A stretch of DNA of 64,000 nt from QZKY01 sp942492925 (GCA_942492925.1 OW818641.1:1116001-1180000), one strand, 5' to 3'. Positions 15,461 to 25,576 are shown, counted from the first letter of the stretch. Program-made: numbers and translations. Notes: generated by a model not told the origin, from the letters alone.

Positions 15461-18099
15461 TCCCTCTCCTGCTTGGGCAACTCGGTTGCCGGTAAGGCAA
15501 ATCGGAACTGTGCGCCCCCTTCCGGTTTGTTCGCAGCAGTGATTCTACCGCCATGCGCTTCCACGATGATACGGCACAGCGCCAGACCGATGCCGACGCC
15601 GGGAACAGTACGCTCAACTTCGCCGCGGGTGAAGGCATCAAACAGTTTGGTGTGATCGTCGAATGGCAATCCCGGGCCATTGTCTTCGATGGTGACGACG
15701 ATTTCGCGATTGGAGAGGGTAGCCGAAATGCTGATGACCGAACCGGACGGGGTGTGTTTTGCGGCATTATCCAGCAGGTTGACGAAAACTCTTTCAATTA
15801 GCATCGCATCCATTTCTACCAGCGGCAAATCGGATGGCACGGATGTCTCGACGCGATGGTGCGCCAATACGTGTTTGAGTTGATGCAGGGCGCTGCCGAT
15901 GACTTCCTCAATCGATTGCCAATCCTTGCGTAGTTGCACGCCGCTGGTCTGAAGTCGTGCCATATCCAGCAGGTTGGTGACCAGACGGGACATTTGTTCG
16001 GCTTCTTTGCGGACGGCGGTCACCAACTCGTCGCGTATCGCGTGTGGCGGATCGCGTTCCAATGTGCTGGCCATACCGACGATGGCGGTCAATGGCGTTT
16101 TCAAATCGTGCGACACGGCTGCCAGCAAGGCGTTTCTCAAACGTTCGCCTTCCATCTGAACGAGCGTGTCTTGCGCGACTTCAACATAATGAATGCGTTC
16201 CAGTGCCAGCGCGATTTGCGAGGTGCAGGCATCCAGCAAACGGCGCTCTTCCGGTTCTTGAAAAATGTCGATTCGTTCTGGCATCAGTGCCAGTACGCCG
16301 CGCGTGCGCATCGGTGCTTTGAGGGGAAGATAGCGAGCGGTTGCTGCCGCGAGCGTTTTCGTTCCCGATCCGGCTTCCTGTTGATGATCGTAAACCCATT
16401 GCGCGACGCTCTCGTCGAGCGAATCACCGTGTACGACGCGCATGCGATCGCGTCTGTCGGGGAGCAATATGCCAATCTTTGCCTGGAAGAGTGTTTCGAG
16501 ATTACGGATCGTTATTTCGAGAATTTGTTCTTGCTGCAAGGCGCCGGACAGTTCCCGCGCAAGATTGGATAGCGCGGTCGCGCGCCTTTCGCGATGGCTG
16601 GCGACGTGGGTTTCAAAACGCATCATGGCGACCAGTTGTCCGATGATTAGCGCGACGACCAGCATGATGGCGAATGTCAGGATGTATTGCGTATCGTTGA
16701 CGGTAATCGTATACAGTGGCGGCACGAAAAAGAAATCAAAACAGGCTACAGCCAGAAACGCGGCCCAGGCGCCCGGCCCGCGCCCGTAACGCAAGGAGAC
16801 CAGCACGACCGTCAGCAAAAACACCATGATGACATTAGCCTGATCGAAGACTCGCAGTAACGCTTCCGCCAGTGCGGTTGTTCCAAGGCAGGCAAGCGTC
16901 GCCCAGATATAGTCGGTGAAAGATGAGCTTCCGTGCGTATTGCGATTGGTTCGCGCAAGCGGTTTGCTTTCGCCAAGCCCGATCAAAATTACCGTCAGGT
17001 CGGGTTGCGATTCGGCGAGTTTCTCGGCTGTGCCGGTGAAGTGTTGATGGAATCGCGAGCGCTTCTTTCGTCCCATCACCAATTGGGTCGCATTTCGGCT
17101 TCGTGCGTAAGATGCCAGGGCTTCGACGATATTGGCACCGGGGATTGTGGCGGTTTCTGCGCCAAGTTGTTCGGCTAGTTTGAGCGAATCGAGCGCCTGG
17201 CGGCGTTGGTGTCTCGCCGTGCTCTCGCGTCTGTCCACATGCACGGCAATCCAGTCTGTTTGCAGTTTGGCGGCGAGCCTAGCCGTTTCACGAACGATGC
17301 GTTCTCCACCAGGGCCTTCGCCGACGCAGGCGATGAGTCGATCCTTCGCGCGCCAGAGTGCGCTGATGGCACGGTCTTCCCGGTAGGCACGCATTTGCGC
17401 ATCTACGCGATCCGCCGTTCGACGCAATGCCAGCTCGCGCAGCGCGATGAGATTGCCCTTCCTGAAAAAATTCTTGGCGGCGCGGGCGGCTGCATCGGGC
17501 ACATAGACCTTGCCCGCAGCCAGACGCGAAAGCAGTTCGTCCGGCGGCAAATCGACGAGCGATACTTCGTCGGCGTGGTCGAACACATGATCGGGAACCG
17601 TTTCGCGCACCTTGATGCCGGTGATACCGGAGACGATATCGTTCAGGCTGTCCAGGTGTTGCACGTTCAATGCGGTGTACACATCGATGCCGGCCTCCAG
17701 CAATTCTTCAACGTCTTGCCAGCGTTTGACGTGTATGCTGCCTTCGAGGTTCGAATGGGCCAATTCATCAACGATGATCAATTCCGGATGGGCGGACAGC
17801 GCGGCCTGCACATCAAATTCCGGAATGGTCTTGCCCTTGTATTCGAGCATGCGAGAGGGAAGGATGGGCAGCTTGTCCAGCAAGACGGCTGTCTCTGCGC
17901 GGCCATGCGTTTCAACGATACCGATCAACACATTGTTGCCTTCGCTTTGCTTTTGGCGCGCCGCTTGCAACATTGCATAGGTTTTTCCGACGCCTGCGCA
18001 GGCGCCGAAAAAAATCTTCAGCTTGCCGCGCGCAGCAGCCTTTTCATCTTCCTTGATGGTGTCGAGCAGACGATCAGGATCGGGACGTTCTGGCAGCAT
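15457..18099 (-). CDS. kdpD: KDP operon sensor histidine kinase
   Basis: Membrane sensor kinase of 880 residues partnering KdpE. Order: KdpD N-terminal domain with a Walker A loop GACAGVGKT (32-40) and IVDELAHSN; a universal-stress-like domain (about 240-370, VMGRKKRSRFHQH); DUF4118 with four membrane helices (about 395-495); a GAF domain (about 515-645); then HisKA with the phospho-accepting His in VSHDLKTPLTAIVG and an HATPase domain with N-box LLDNAAKHT and DNGPGLPF. All catalytic elements are intact and the length is near the usual 890-900. It starts seven bases after the kdpC stop codon and overlaps kdpE by four bases. Confidence 0.96.
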   Translation of the reverse strand: MLPERPDPDRLLDTIKEDEKAAARGKLKIFFGACAGVGKTYAMLQAARQKQSEGNNVLIGIVETHGRAETAVLLDKLPILPSRMLEYKGKTIPEFDVQAALSAHPELIIVDELAHSNLEGSIHVKRWQDVEELLEAGIDVYTALNVQHLDSLNDIVSGITGIKVRETVPDHVFDHADEVSLVDLPPDELLSRLAAGKVYVPDAAARAAKNFFRKGNLIALRELALRRTADRVDAQMRAYREDRAISALWRAKDRLIACVGEGPGGERIVRETARLAAKLQTDWIAVHVDRRESTARHQRRQALDSLKLAEQLGAETATIPGANIVEALASYARSRNATQLVMGRKKRSRFHQHFTGTAEKLAESQPDLTVILIGLGESKPLARTNRNTHGSSSFTDYIWATLACLGTTALAEALLRVFDQANVIMVFLLTVVLVSLRYGRGPGAWAAFLAVACFDFFFVPPLYTITVNDTQYILTFAIMLVVALIIGQLVAMMRFETHVASHRERRATALSNLARELSGALQQEQILEITIRNLETLFQAKIGILLPDRRDRMRVVHGDSLDESVAQWVYDHQQEAGSGTKTLAAATARYLPLKAPMRTRGVLALMPERIDIFQEPEERRLLDACTSQIALALERIHYVEVAQDTLVQMEGERLRNALLAAVSHDLKTPLTAIVGMASTLERDPPHAIRDELVTAVRKEAEQMSRLVTNLLDMARLQTSGVQLRKDWQSIEEVIGSALHQLKHVLAHHRVETSVPSDLPLVEMDAMLIERVFVNLLDNAAKHTPSGSVISISATLSNREIVVTIEDNGPGLPFDDHTKLFDAFTRGEVERTVPGVGIGLALCRIIVEAHGGRITAANKPEGGAQFRFALPATELPKQERE

Positions 18100-18106
18100 G
18101 GCACAC

Positions 18107-18697
18107 CTATCTGGAGAGGGGCGAGGTCGTCATTTTGTCAAGCGCAAGATTAAGCTTGAGCACGTTGATGCGCTCCTGACCGAAGAGATCGACATCAGGG
18201 GCTTCGATATGTCGCTGGATCAGTTTGTGCAGGTCTTCCATTGTCAGCCCACGCTCACGCGCCACTCTCTGGGCTTGATAATACACCGCTTGTGGTGAAA
18301 GGTGTGGATCCAGTCCGCTGCCGGATGCCGTGACCAGTTCGACCGGCACTTCTTCTGACGATTGCTGGTTGGCGTTTTTCAATGCATGTACACGTTCCTT
18401 GACGTTTTCGATCAATGCCGGATTCAACGGCCCGTGGTTGCTGCCGCCGGAGGCCATCGCATTATTGGGAAAAGGTGCGGTGGCGGAAGGGCGGCTCCAG
18501 AAATATTGCGATGAAGCGAATGTCTGACCGATCAGCGCGCTGCCGACAATCTTGCCGTCTATTTCGATGAGGCTGCCGTTGGCTTGATGTGGAAAGGTGA
18601 GTTGAGCCATGCCGGTTATCGCCAGTGGATAAACCAGCCCGGAGAGGATGGCCAGTATCGAAAAGAGAATCAGTGCAGGACGAATCAGGGTAAACAT
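18107..18697 (-). CDS. kdpC: Potassium-transporting ATPase subunit C
   Basis: Single-pass membrane subunit that stabilises the KdpFABC pump and helps ATP binding. 196 residues; one N-terminal membrane helix (about 5-30, LIRPALILFSILAILSGLVYPL) followed by a periplasmic/cytosolic domain with the family segments GSALIGQTF, YFWSRPSAT, and the conserved tail VNVLKLNLAL-like sequence. ATG at 18697 was preferred because GCAAGGAGACC stands directly ahead; the frame is open 11 codons upstream. It lies 14 bases after kdpB and 7 before kdpD. Confidence 0.95.
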   Translation of the reverse strand: MFTLIRPALILFSILAILSGLVYPLAITGMAQLTFPHQANGSLIEIDGKIVGSALIGQTFASSQYFWSRPSATAPFPNNAMASGGSNHGPLNPALIENVKERVHALKNANQQSSEEVPVELVTASGSGLDPHLSPQAVYYQAQRVARERGLTMEDLHKLIQRHIEAPDVDLFGQERINVLKLNLALDKMTTSPLSR

Positions 18698-18711
18698 GCG
18701 GTCTCCTTGCT

Positions 18712-20775
18712 TTATGCGATGCCAGTCCATCCCAGCAGCATGTCGATGAACTTGATGCCGATGAAAGGAACGATTAATCCGCCCAGGCCGTAAATCAGCA
18801 GATTGCGGCGCAGTAGCAAACCGGCAGGCAGGGCGCGATAGGTGACGCCTTTCAAGGCCAAAGGAATCAGGAACACGATGATCAAGGCGTTGAATATCAC
18901 CGCCGAGAGGATGGCCGATGTCGGGCTGTGCAATCCCATGATGTCGAGCACGCCCAGTTGCGGATAGGTCACCACAAAAATGGCGGGGATGATCGCAAAG
19001 TATTTGGCCACATCGTTTGCGATGGAAAATGTCGTCAGGGCGCCGCGCGTCATCAGCATTTGCTTGCCAGTTTCGACGATCTCGATCAATTTCGTTGGAT
19101 TGCTGTCGAGATCGACCATGTTGCCCGCTTCTTTCGCGGCCTGGGTGCCGCTGTTCATCGCGACGGCGACGTCCGCTTGCGCCAGCGCGGGCGCGTCGTT
19201 GGTGCCGTCTCCCGTCATGGCGACCAGTTTGCCTTCTGCCTGAATATCCCGGATCAGTTTGAGTTTGTCTTCCGGTCGTGCTTCAGCCAGAAAATCATCG
19301 ACACCCGCTTCGGCGGCAATGGCGGCAGCCGTCAGGCGATTGTCGCCGGTGATCATGATGGTCTTGATGCCCATCTGACGCAGTTCGGCAAAGCGTTCCT
19401 TGATGCCGCCTTTGACGACGTCTTTCAATTCGATGACGCCGAGCACGTTGAGACCGTCGGCGACCACCAGCGGCGTTCCGCCGCGCAGGGAGACTTCTTC
19501 GACCATGTGCACGACGGGCGGCGGGAATGATCCGCCCAATCCCATCACATGTTGCTTGATCGCTTCGGCTGCGCCTTTGCGGATTTGTCGTTCGCCGATG
19601 TCGACGCCGCTCATGCGCGTTTGCGCCGTGAAGGGGATGAACTTCGCATCATGCACGTCCTGTCCGCGCAAGCCATGCATTTCCTTGGCGAGGACAACGA
19701 TGGATCGGCCTTCCGGCGTTTCGTCGGCCAGTGAAGCCAGTTGCGCCGCTGTGGCCAGATCGTGTTCGTTTATCCCAGGCGCGCTCAGGAATGTTGCCGC
19801 TTGTCGGTTGCCCAGCGTGATGGTGCCTGTTTTATCCAGCAACAGAACGTCGACGTCACCTGCCGCTTCAACTGCGCGGCCCGATGTGGCAATGACGTTG
19901 GCTTGCATCATACGGCTCATGCCGGCGACACCGATAGCGGAGAGCAAACCGCCGATGGTGGTGGGAATCAGGCAGACAAGCAGGGCAACGAGTGCAGTGA
20001 CCGACACTGGCGCACCTGTGCCGGAAGCCTTGGCACTGAAAATGGAAAACGGCAGGAGCGTGGTGCAGACGAAGAGAAATATCAGCGTGAGCGCCACCAG
20101 CAAAATGGTGAGTGCAATTTCATTGGGGGTCTTGCCGCGCTTGGCGCCTTCAACCATGGCGATCATGCGATCCAGAAAAGCTTCGCCGGGATTGGCCGTC
20201 ACGCGCACGATCAGCCAGTCTGAGAGCACGCGCGTTCCGCCTGTGACTGCAGAAAAATCGCCACCCGATTCGCGGATGACCGGTGCCGATTCGCCTGTGA
20301 TTGCGGATTCATCCACCGAGGCTACGCCTTCGATGACTTCGCCGTCAGCCGGAATGGTTTCGTTTGCGGCAATCATGACGTAATCCCCGGTGCGCAAACT
20401 GTTCGAATCCAGAATCGTGACGTGAGATGTCGGATCGTGTGAAGCAAGCTTTCGCGCAAAAACATTTTTGCGTGCGCCACGCAATGCGGCAGCTTGCGCC
20501 TTGCCCCTGCCTTCGGCCAATGCCTCGGCAAAATTGGCGAACAGCACCGTGAACCACAACCATGCGGAAATGCCGAGGATGAATCCTGCATGAGCTTCAC
20601 CGTTTCCGAACAGTGCATGAATACCTAACACCGTGGTCAGCACACTGCCCACCCAGACGACCAGCATGACGGGATTGCGCCATTGGGCCAGCGGCGACAG
20701 TCGAAGCAAGGCGTCAACCATCGCCGGTTTCAAAATGTTCGACTCCAGCAAAGGCAGAGATTTTGCATTAGTCAT
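18712..20775 (-). CDS. kdpB: Potassium-transporting P-type ATPase subunit B
   Basis: Catalytic P-type ATPase subunit of the high-affinity K+ pump in the inner membrane, 687 residues. The phosphorylation motif DKTGTITLGN, the actuator-domain TGESAPV, and the hinge GDGTNDAPALAQADV are intact. The nucleotide-binding domain has KGAAEAI, and there are about seven membrane helices. Family knowledge: K+ moves through KdpA and then KdpB, energised by ATP hydrolysis here. It starts 10 bases after kdpA with AAGGAGATCGAC ahead of the ATG. Normal length. Confidence 0.97.
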   Translation of the reverse strand: MTNAKSLPLLESNILKPAMVDALLRLSPLAQWRNPVMLVVWVGSVLTTVLGIHALFGNGEAHAGFILGISAWLWFTVLFANFAEALAEGRGKAQAAALRGARKNVFARKLASHDPTSHVTILDSNSLRTGDYVMIAANETIPADGEVIEGVASVDESAITGESAPVIRESGGDFSAVTGGTRVLSDWLIVRVTANPGEAFLDRMIAMVEGAKRGKTPNEIALTILLVALTLIFLFVCTTLLPFSIFSAKASGTGAPVSVTALVALLVCLIPTTIGGLLSAIGVAGMSRMMQANVIATSGRAVEAAGDVDVLLLDKTGTITLGNRQAATFLSAPGINEHDLATAAQLASLADETPEGRSIVVLAKEMHGLRGQDVHDAKFIPFTAQTRMSGVDIGERQIRKGAAEAIKQHVMGLGGSFPPPVVHMVEEVSLRGGTPLVVADGLNVLGVIELKDVVKGGIKERFAELRQMGIKTIMITGDNRLTAAAIAAEAGVDDFLAEARPEDKLKLIRDIQAEGKLVAMTGDGTNDAPALAQADVAVAMNSGTQAAKEAGNMVDLDSNPTKLIEIVETGKQMLMTRGALTTFSIANDVAKYFAIIPAIFVVTYPQLGVLDIMGLHSPTSAILSAVIFNALIIVFLIPLALKGVTYRALPAGLLLRRNLLIYGLGGLIVPFIGIKFIDMLLGWTGIA

Positions 20776-20785
20776 GTCGATCTCC

Positions 20786-22555
20786 TTATCGCAAAGACGC
20801 GAACAATTGCAGGTGTTCGGCTACCGGACCAAGCGCCAGCGCGGGAATGTAAGTCAGCGCACCCACAACAATGACCGCGCCGATGAGCAAGACGACGAAG
20901 AGCATGCCGTGCGTGGGCATGGTGCCGCCCGACGCGGGCAGTCGCTGTTTGGCGGCTAGGCTGCCGGCAATGGCTAATACCGGGACGATGACGCCGAAGC
21001 GGCCAAACCACATGACGATGCCTAACAAGACGTTGTAAAACGGCGTGTCCACCGTCAATCCGGCAAACGCGGAACCGTTATTGTTCGTGGTCGACGAGAG
21101 TGCGTACAACACTTCGGAAAATCCATGTGCGCCGGGATTGCCCAGTCCTGCGTGGCCTGCTTCCGTCATCAATGCGACGGCACTGCCGCATAAAACCAGA
21201 AAGGGAGTGATCAAAATGGCGATGGAGACCATTTTCATTTCGAAACTGCCGATTTTCTTGCCGAGATATTCCGGCGTGCGACCGACCATCAAACCGGCAA
21301 GAAACACGGCCAGAATGGCAAACACCAGCATGCCGTACAAGCCGGAACCGACGCCGCCGAATACGACTTCGCCCAATTGCATGAGCCACATCGTTGCACC
21401 GCCACCCAGCGGCATGAAACTGTCGTGCATGGCGTTGACTGCGCCGCAACTGGCTGCCGTGGTGATTGTGGCGAACAAGGCGGATTGCAGAATGCCGAAA
21501 CGCACTTCCTTGCCTTCCATGTTGCCAGCGAGGTGTTCAACGCCCAGTGCGGCAATCTGCGGGTTGGCCTGACCCTCGGACCAATAGACGACGACAAACA
21601 TCAGCACAAATAAAACCGTCATGGCGGCCAATATGGCGAGGCCTTGCCGTATATCACCGACCATGTGTCCGAACATGAATATCAGCGCAGCCGGAATCAG
21701 GAAGATGGAAAGCATCTGGGCAAAATTGGTGAGCGGTGTCGGATTTTCAAAAGGATGGGCGGAGTTGGCATTAAAAAAGCCGCCGCCATTTGTGCCCAGC
21801 ATCTTGATGGCGTCTTGCGACGCAACCGGCCCCATCGGCAGCGTTTGGCTGTCGACCTGTTTTTCCTGAAGCATGGGTTTTCCCGCGCCATCTTTTTGCG
21901 TTTCCTGATAACGGATTTTCTCGATTAATGGCACTGTCTTCGGCGCATCCAGATTCTGAATGACGCCTTGACTCACCAGGAACAAGGAAAAAATACAGGA
22001 GAGCGGAAGCAGCAGCCACACATTGGCGCGGGTAAGATCCAGCCAAGCATTGCCGATGCCGGTTGAGGTGCGACGAACGAATCCGCGCACGAAAGCCACG
22101 GCGACGGCAATCCCGGTAGCTGCCGAGAGAAAATTCTGTGTGGTCAGGCCAAGCATTTGCGTCAAATGCCCCATCGTGGATTCGCCACCGTATCCTTGCC
22201 AATTGGTGTTGGTGACGAAGGAAAGGGCGGTGTTGAATGCCGAATGCGACGAAACGGCCGACATGCCAGCGGGATTAAGTGGCAAGACGCCTTGCATGCG
22301 TTGCAGCGCGTATAAAGCCAGCACGCCAATGGCATTGAACACGATGAGGGTCAGTGCATAACGCGACCAGTGCATCTCTTCCTCTGGCGAGACGCCCAGC
22401 ACGCGCAACAAGCCATTTTCTGTTTTTGAGATCCACGTCCAGCGCGCAGCAAGCCTGCCTTCAAATAGCGAACGCATATATATGCCCAGCGGCCAGGACA
22501 GCGCAAACAAAACGGTGAGGTAGAGAACAATGTGTATGACGGCGGACTGGTTCAT
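20786..22555 (-). CDS. kdpA: Potassium-transporting ATPase subunit A
   Basis: Potassium-selective channel-like subunit of KdpFABC, 589 residues with about ten membrane helices and four degenerate selectivity loops (for example FVTNTNWQGYGGEST and GTNGGGFFNANSAHPFENP, which line the K+ filter). ATG at 22555 follows AGAGGACATGAC and overlaps the kdpF stop codon by four bases. The upstream 28 codons that remain open are the kdpF region in another frame and are not part of the protein. Length is somewhat above the Escherichia coli 557, as usual in Betaproteobacteria. Confidence 0.97.
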   Translation of the reverse strand: MNQSAVIHIVLYLTVLFALSWPLGIYMRSLFEGRLAARWTWISKTENGLLRVLGVSPEEEMHWSRYALTLIVFNAIGVLALYALQRMQGVLPLNPAGMSAVSSHSAFNTALSFVTNTNWQGYGGESTMGHLTQMLGLTTQNFLSAATGIAVAVAFVRGFVRRTSTGIGNAWLDLTRANVWLLLPLSCIFSLFLVSQGVIQNLDAPKTVPLIEKIRYQETQKDGAGKPMLQEKQVDSQTLPMGPVASQDAIKMLGTNGGGFFNANSAHPFENPTPLTNFAQMLSIFLIPAALIFMFGHMVGDIRQGLAILAAMTVLFVLMFVVVYWSEGQANPQIAALGVEHLAGNMEGKEVRFGILQSALFATITTAASCGAVNAMHDSFMPLGGGATMWLMQLGEVVFGGVGSGLYGMLVFAILAVFLAGLMVGRTPEYLGKKIGSFEMKMVSIAILITPFLVLCGSAVALMTEAGHAGLGNPGAHGFSEVLYALSSTTNNNGSAFAGLTVDTPFYNVLLGIVMWFGRFGVIVPVLAIAGSLAAKQRLPASGGTMPTHGMLFVVLLIGAVIVVGALTYIPALALGPVAEHLQLFASLR

Positions 22556-22656
22556 GTCATGTCCTCTGCATGAAACAGCGCGTAAAGCAGGTAGCCCAGG
22601 AGGCCGACAACCGTCAGACCGGCCAGCCAGTAAATCCATGCATGATCAGCGCCCAT
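22552..22656 (-). CDS. kdpF: KdpF small membrane subunit
   Basis: A 34-codon frame directly ahead of kdpA: MGADHAWIYW, then LAGLTVVGLLGYLLYALFHAEDMT. One membrane helix with the GYLLYALFHAE-type end typical of KdpF (the Escherichia coli protein is 29 residues). Its stop codon overlaps the kdpA ATG (ATGA), the usual coupling for this gene. KdpF stabilises the KdpABC complex in the membrane. Confidence 0.85.
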   Translation of the reverse strand: MGADHAWIYWLAGLTVVGLLGYLLYALFHAEDMT

Positions 22657-22747
22657 GTTGACGACCCTCCAGGCGATGGCAGACAGCGACCAGTGTTGCC
22701 GTCAAAGCGGTGATTGCGACAATTGCCGCAAGCATTACCAGATCCAT
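22646..22747 (-). CDS. Small membrane ORF at the head of the kdp operon
   Basis: A 33-codon frame, MDLVMLAAIVAITALTATLV then AVCHRLEGRQHGR, with an excellent ribosome site (AGGGAGGTCA) and an ATG. It has a single predicted membrane helix (3-24) and a basic C-terminal end. Its last codons overlap the first codons of kdpF by 11 bases in another frame, so translation of the two is probably coupled. It is not KdpF, which follows. From memory, short ORFs with an ALTxxxVAxCxRL pattern occur before kdpF in other bacteria, but I cannot check this. It is the first gene of the operon, and a role as an accessory peptide of the pump is inference. Confidence 0.65.
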   Translation of the reverse strand: MDLVMLAAIVAITALTATLVAVCHRLEGRQHGR

Positions 22748-23170
22748 GATTGACCTCCCTATACATGACAGCGCCTGAAAAGCAGGTGAGCAGCGCATGA
22801 CCACATACTAGGAAAGCAGTGATAAATATGGGGTAGTGATTTAATCTATGGATATAAAGATGGCGTAAATTTTAATGAAATTTTTTCCTGGGGGTCTATT
22901 GCCGAAAGTGCGCATAGGAATGCGGCAACAACATGCCATTTCGATCACTGATGCCGCAAGACATGTGATATGTTTGAAGTCACCATTTTCATTTATAAAG
23001 CCCAACGTGATGCAAGATTGCTTACTTGTCACGATATGAGGGGAAAGGTGGAATTGCGTATTTAAAATATTGCATGAGGATGTTGTGATTACTCAACGTG
23101 CTGATGAAAGAATGTATGTATATTCTCCCTACATCTCCTAGAATTTTTTCAAATAAATCAGAGATCGGGG
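22748..23170. promoter_or_regulatory. Divergent control region of kdp operon and dCache-GGDEF-EAL gene
   Basis: 423 bases without a gene, notably AT-rich from 22820 to 22890. On the kdp strand the sequence around 22845-22872 reads TTTACGCC-ATC-TTTATATCC, two T-rich half-sites that would suit a KdpE operator, though I cannot fit it to a matrix. The right-hand 100 bases hold the leader of the GGDEF-EAL gene. Confidence 0.35.
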
Positions 23171-25576
23171 TTGTGCTTGGCAAATGATATCTTCAGCGAG
23201 TTGAGCGTTCCTCTCGTAACCCGCTCCCTAGGGCGTTGGTTAGTCGTCGCTACCATCTCATGTAATTTGCTTGTCATCGGCTACAGTTTGGTCAGTCTCG
23301 TTGACGGTCGTGCACAGACCGAGCATTGGGCTGAAGTTCAGGTTCAGAACATGTCGAATGCGATTAGTCGAGGGATCGCCAACAATATCGACAAAGTGAA
23401 TCAATCCGTGCGTACGATCAAGTACGAGATGGAACGGCAACTCAAGACGGGAAAAATTGATCGTTCTTCCTTACTGGACATTATTGGCCAACAAAAAGAG
23501 TCTATTGCGGATATTACCGGTGTTCGTGTCATCAGTGCAGACGGGGATTCCATGGTGGGGCATATGGAGAGGGCAAACCCTGATGCCGACATTGCAAGAC
23601 AAGAATATTTCACCTATTTGAAGCAGACTCGAGGCGATAGTTTCATCTATTCCAAACCGAACAACGCTTCTCAAGCGGGGCATTCCGTATTTTCCGTTGC
23701 ATACCGGGTTAACTATCCTGATGGCCGATTTGCGGGTATGGTTATGGCAGATATGACGATCGATCACTTCAAGAAGTTGATGCTGAATTTCGACATGGGA
23801 AAGAACGGTGTGTTGGTGTTGCGTGATCGTGATTTGAGCATGTTCTTGAGAATTCCTGAGACATCATCTGGCAAAGATTCTGGCCTGGGTACAACACCAC
23901 CGACGTCGACCTTGCATAAACTGGTTGCGAGTGGTGCGACATCCGGCACTTACCGTGCCGTTGCAGCCTATGACGGTGCGCATCGAATTTTTTCATACCA
24001 AAAGCTTCCGAACGCGCCCATGTATGTCATTGCGGGGCTGGCTGAAGATGATTATCTGGCGCAGTGGCGCCGTGATTTATGGGAAACGGTGGCCTTTCTG
24101 CTGACGTTTGCGACAGTCACTGCATTGATTGGCTGGTTGCTGTACCGTACGTGGCGACAGCAAGTTGCTGCAACAGAAGCACTGAAACAAGGTCACGAAT
24201 CGTTGACGCAATTGCTGACGCAATTGCACGCCAGCCAGCATGAAATTGAGCGTTTGGCATTCCATGACAAACTGACCGGTTTGCCAAACCGTGTGATGTT
24301 GGTCGAGCAGATGAATCATGCCATGAGCCAGGCAGAGCATAGTGGAGAACTGCTTGGCGTTTGTTATCTGGACATTGATGGATTCAAGACGATTAATGAT
24401 GTTTGGGGTCATCACATAGGTGATGCGGCATTAGTCGAAATAGCTTCGCGCTTGAGTGTCAACATGCGTCCGGGCGATTGTGTGGCGCGCTTGGGGGGGG
24501 ATGAATTTGTTCTTCTTCTCAAAAACATGAAGCATTACGCAGCAATTGAGCAGGAGGTGATGCGGACGCTGGAGGTGATATCCCAGCCGGTCAATGTGGG
24601 CAATACGGACACGCAACTCACGGCAAGCATCGGCATCTCCATCTATCCAGATGACATCGAAGATGCAGACACATTGATACGCCGCGCGGATCAGGCGATG
24701 TACATTGCCAAGCGTTCAGGCAAGAATCAGTTTCACGTTTTTGACTCTGAAGCGGATCGCGTATGGCGCGAACAGCACGATCTCATGCAGCGTATTGATC
24801 GGGCGTTGAAGGGCGACGAGCTCAGATTGTATTACCAACCCAAGGTAGACATGCTGCATGGCAAGGTGATTGGTGCAGAGGCGCTGATACGTTGGGAGCA
24901 TCCGACGCGCGGATTGCTTGGCCCTGCGGAATTCTTGCCTGTGATAGAGAATACGCAGCTTGCTATCAGTCTGGGAGAATGGGTCATTAGGCGTGCATTG
25001 AGTCAGATGATGGAGTGGTCTGTCAAAGGGCTGGTTCTGCCGGTCAGCGTCAACGTATCTGCTTTCCACTTACAGCATTCGAATTTTGTTCAACGTTTAT
25101 CGGGTTTGTTGTCCGAACACCCAAATGTCGATCCAAAATGTCTTCAGATCGAAATTCTGGAAACCAGCGACATGGAAGATATTGATGTTGTGAGAAACGT
25201 TATTTCTGCATGTGGCAAACTGGGCGTCACTTTCGCACTGGACGACTTTGGAACGGGGTATTCGTCGCTTACGTTCTTCCGCAGTTTGCCGACAGACCAA
25301 TTAAAAATCGATCGTTCATTTGTTCGGGATATGCTCAATAATCCTTCGGATTACGCACTCATAGAAAGCGTTGTGAAATTGGCGCAAACTTTTGAGCGAC
25401 AGGTCATTGCCGAAGGTGTGGAAACGCAAGAGCAGGGATTATCTTTATTGCAGTTGGGGTGCAGGTTGGGGCAAGGCTACGGCATCGCACGCCCGATGCC
25501 ACCTGAGGAAATGATTGATTGGGTCGCCAACTGGAAGGTGCCGCAGTTGTGGCGTGAGTTTGCCCAAGGATCTTAA
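23171..25576 (+). CDS. Membrane dCache-GGDEF-EAL cyclic di-GMP enzyme
   Basis: Inner-membrane signalling protein of about 801 residues. TM1 at 22-43, a double-Cache-like periplasmic sensor at 45-300 (with YFTYLKQTRGDSFIYSKPN, typical of Cache), TM2 at 304-325, GGDEF at 365-525 and EAL at 540-785. The cyclase motif LGGDEF (441-446) is intact with inhibitory RPGD exactly five residues ahead; the phosphodiesterase has EALIRWEHP (570 on) and DDFGTGYSSL. Both activities are therefore possible, with the sensor deciding the balance. Start is a TTG at 23171 or 23177; GAGATCGGGG ahead supports the first. It stands alone, divergent from kdp and convergent with mqo, sharing a terminator with it. Confidence 0.93.
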   Translation: MCLANDIFSELSVPLVTRSLGRWLVVATISCNLLVIGYSLVSLVDGRAQTEHWAEVQVQNMSNAISRGIANNIDKVNQSVRTIKYEMERQLKTGKIDRSSLLDIIGQQKESIADITGVRVISADGDSMVGHMERANPDADIARQEYFTYLKQTRGDSFIYSKPNNASQAGHSVFSVAYRVNYPDGRFAGMVMADMTIDHFKKLMLNFDMGKNGVLVLRDRDLSMFLRIPETSSGKDSGLGTTPPTSTLHKLVASGATSGTYRAVAAYDGAHRIFSYQKLPNAPMYVIAGLAEDDYLAQWRRDLWETVAFLLTFATVTALIGWLLYRTWRQQVAATEALKQGHESLTQLLTQLHASQHEIERLAFHDKLTGLPNRVMLVEQMNHAMSQAEHSGELLGVCYLDIDGFKTINDVWGHHIGDAALVEIASRLSVNMRPGDCVARLGGDEFVLLLKNMKHYAAIEQEVMRTLEVISQPVNVGNTDTQLTASIGISIYPDDIEDADTLIRRADQAMYIAKRSGKNQFHVFDSEADRVWREQHDLMQRIDRALKGDELRLYYQPKVDMLHGKVIGAEALIRWEHPTRGLLGPAEFLPVIENTQLAISLGEWVIRRALSQMMEWSVKGLVLPVSVNVSAFHLQHSNFVQRLSGLLSEHPNVDPKCLQIEILETSDMEDIDVVRNVISACGKLGVTFALDDFGTGYSSLTFFRSLPTDQLKIDRSFVRDMLNNPSDYALIESVVKLAQTFERQVIAEGVETQEQGLSLLQLGCRLGQGYGIARPMPPEEMIDWVANWKVPQLWREFAQGS

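Noticed and set aside
17206..18153. 315-codon frame opposite kdpD
   Set aside because: Overlaps the conserved KdpD N-terminal domain on the other strand; no recognisable product.
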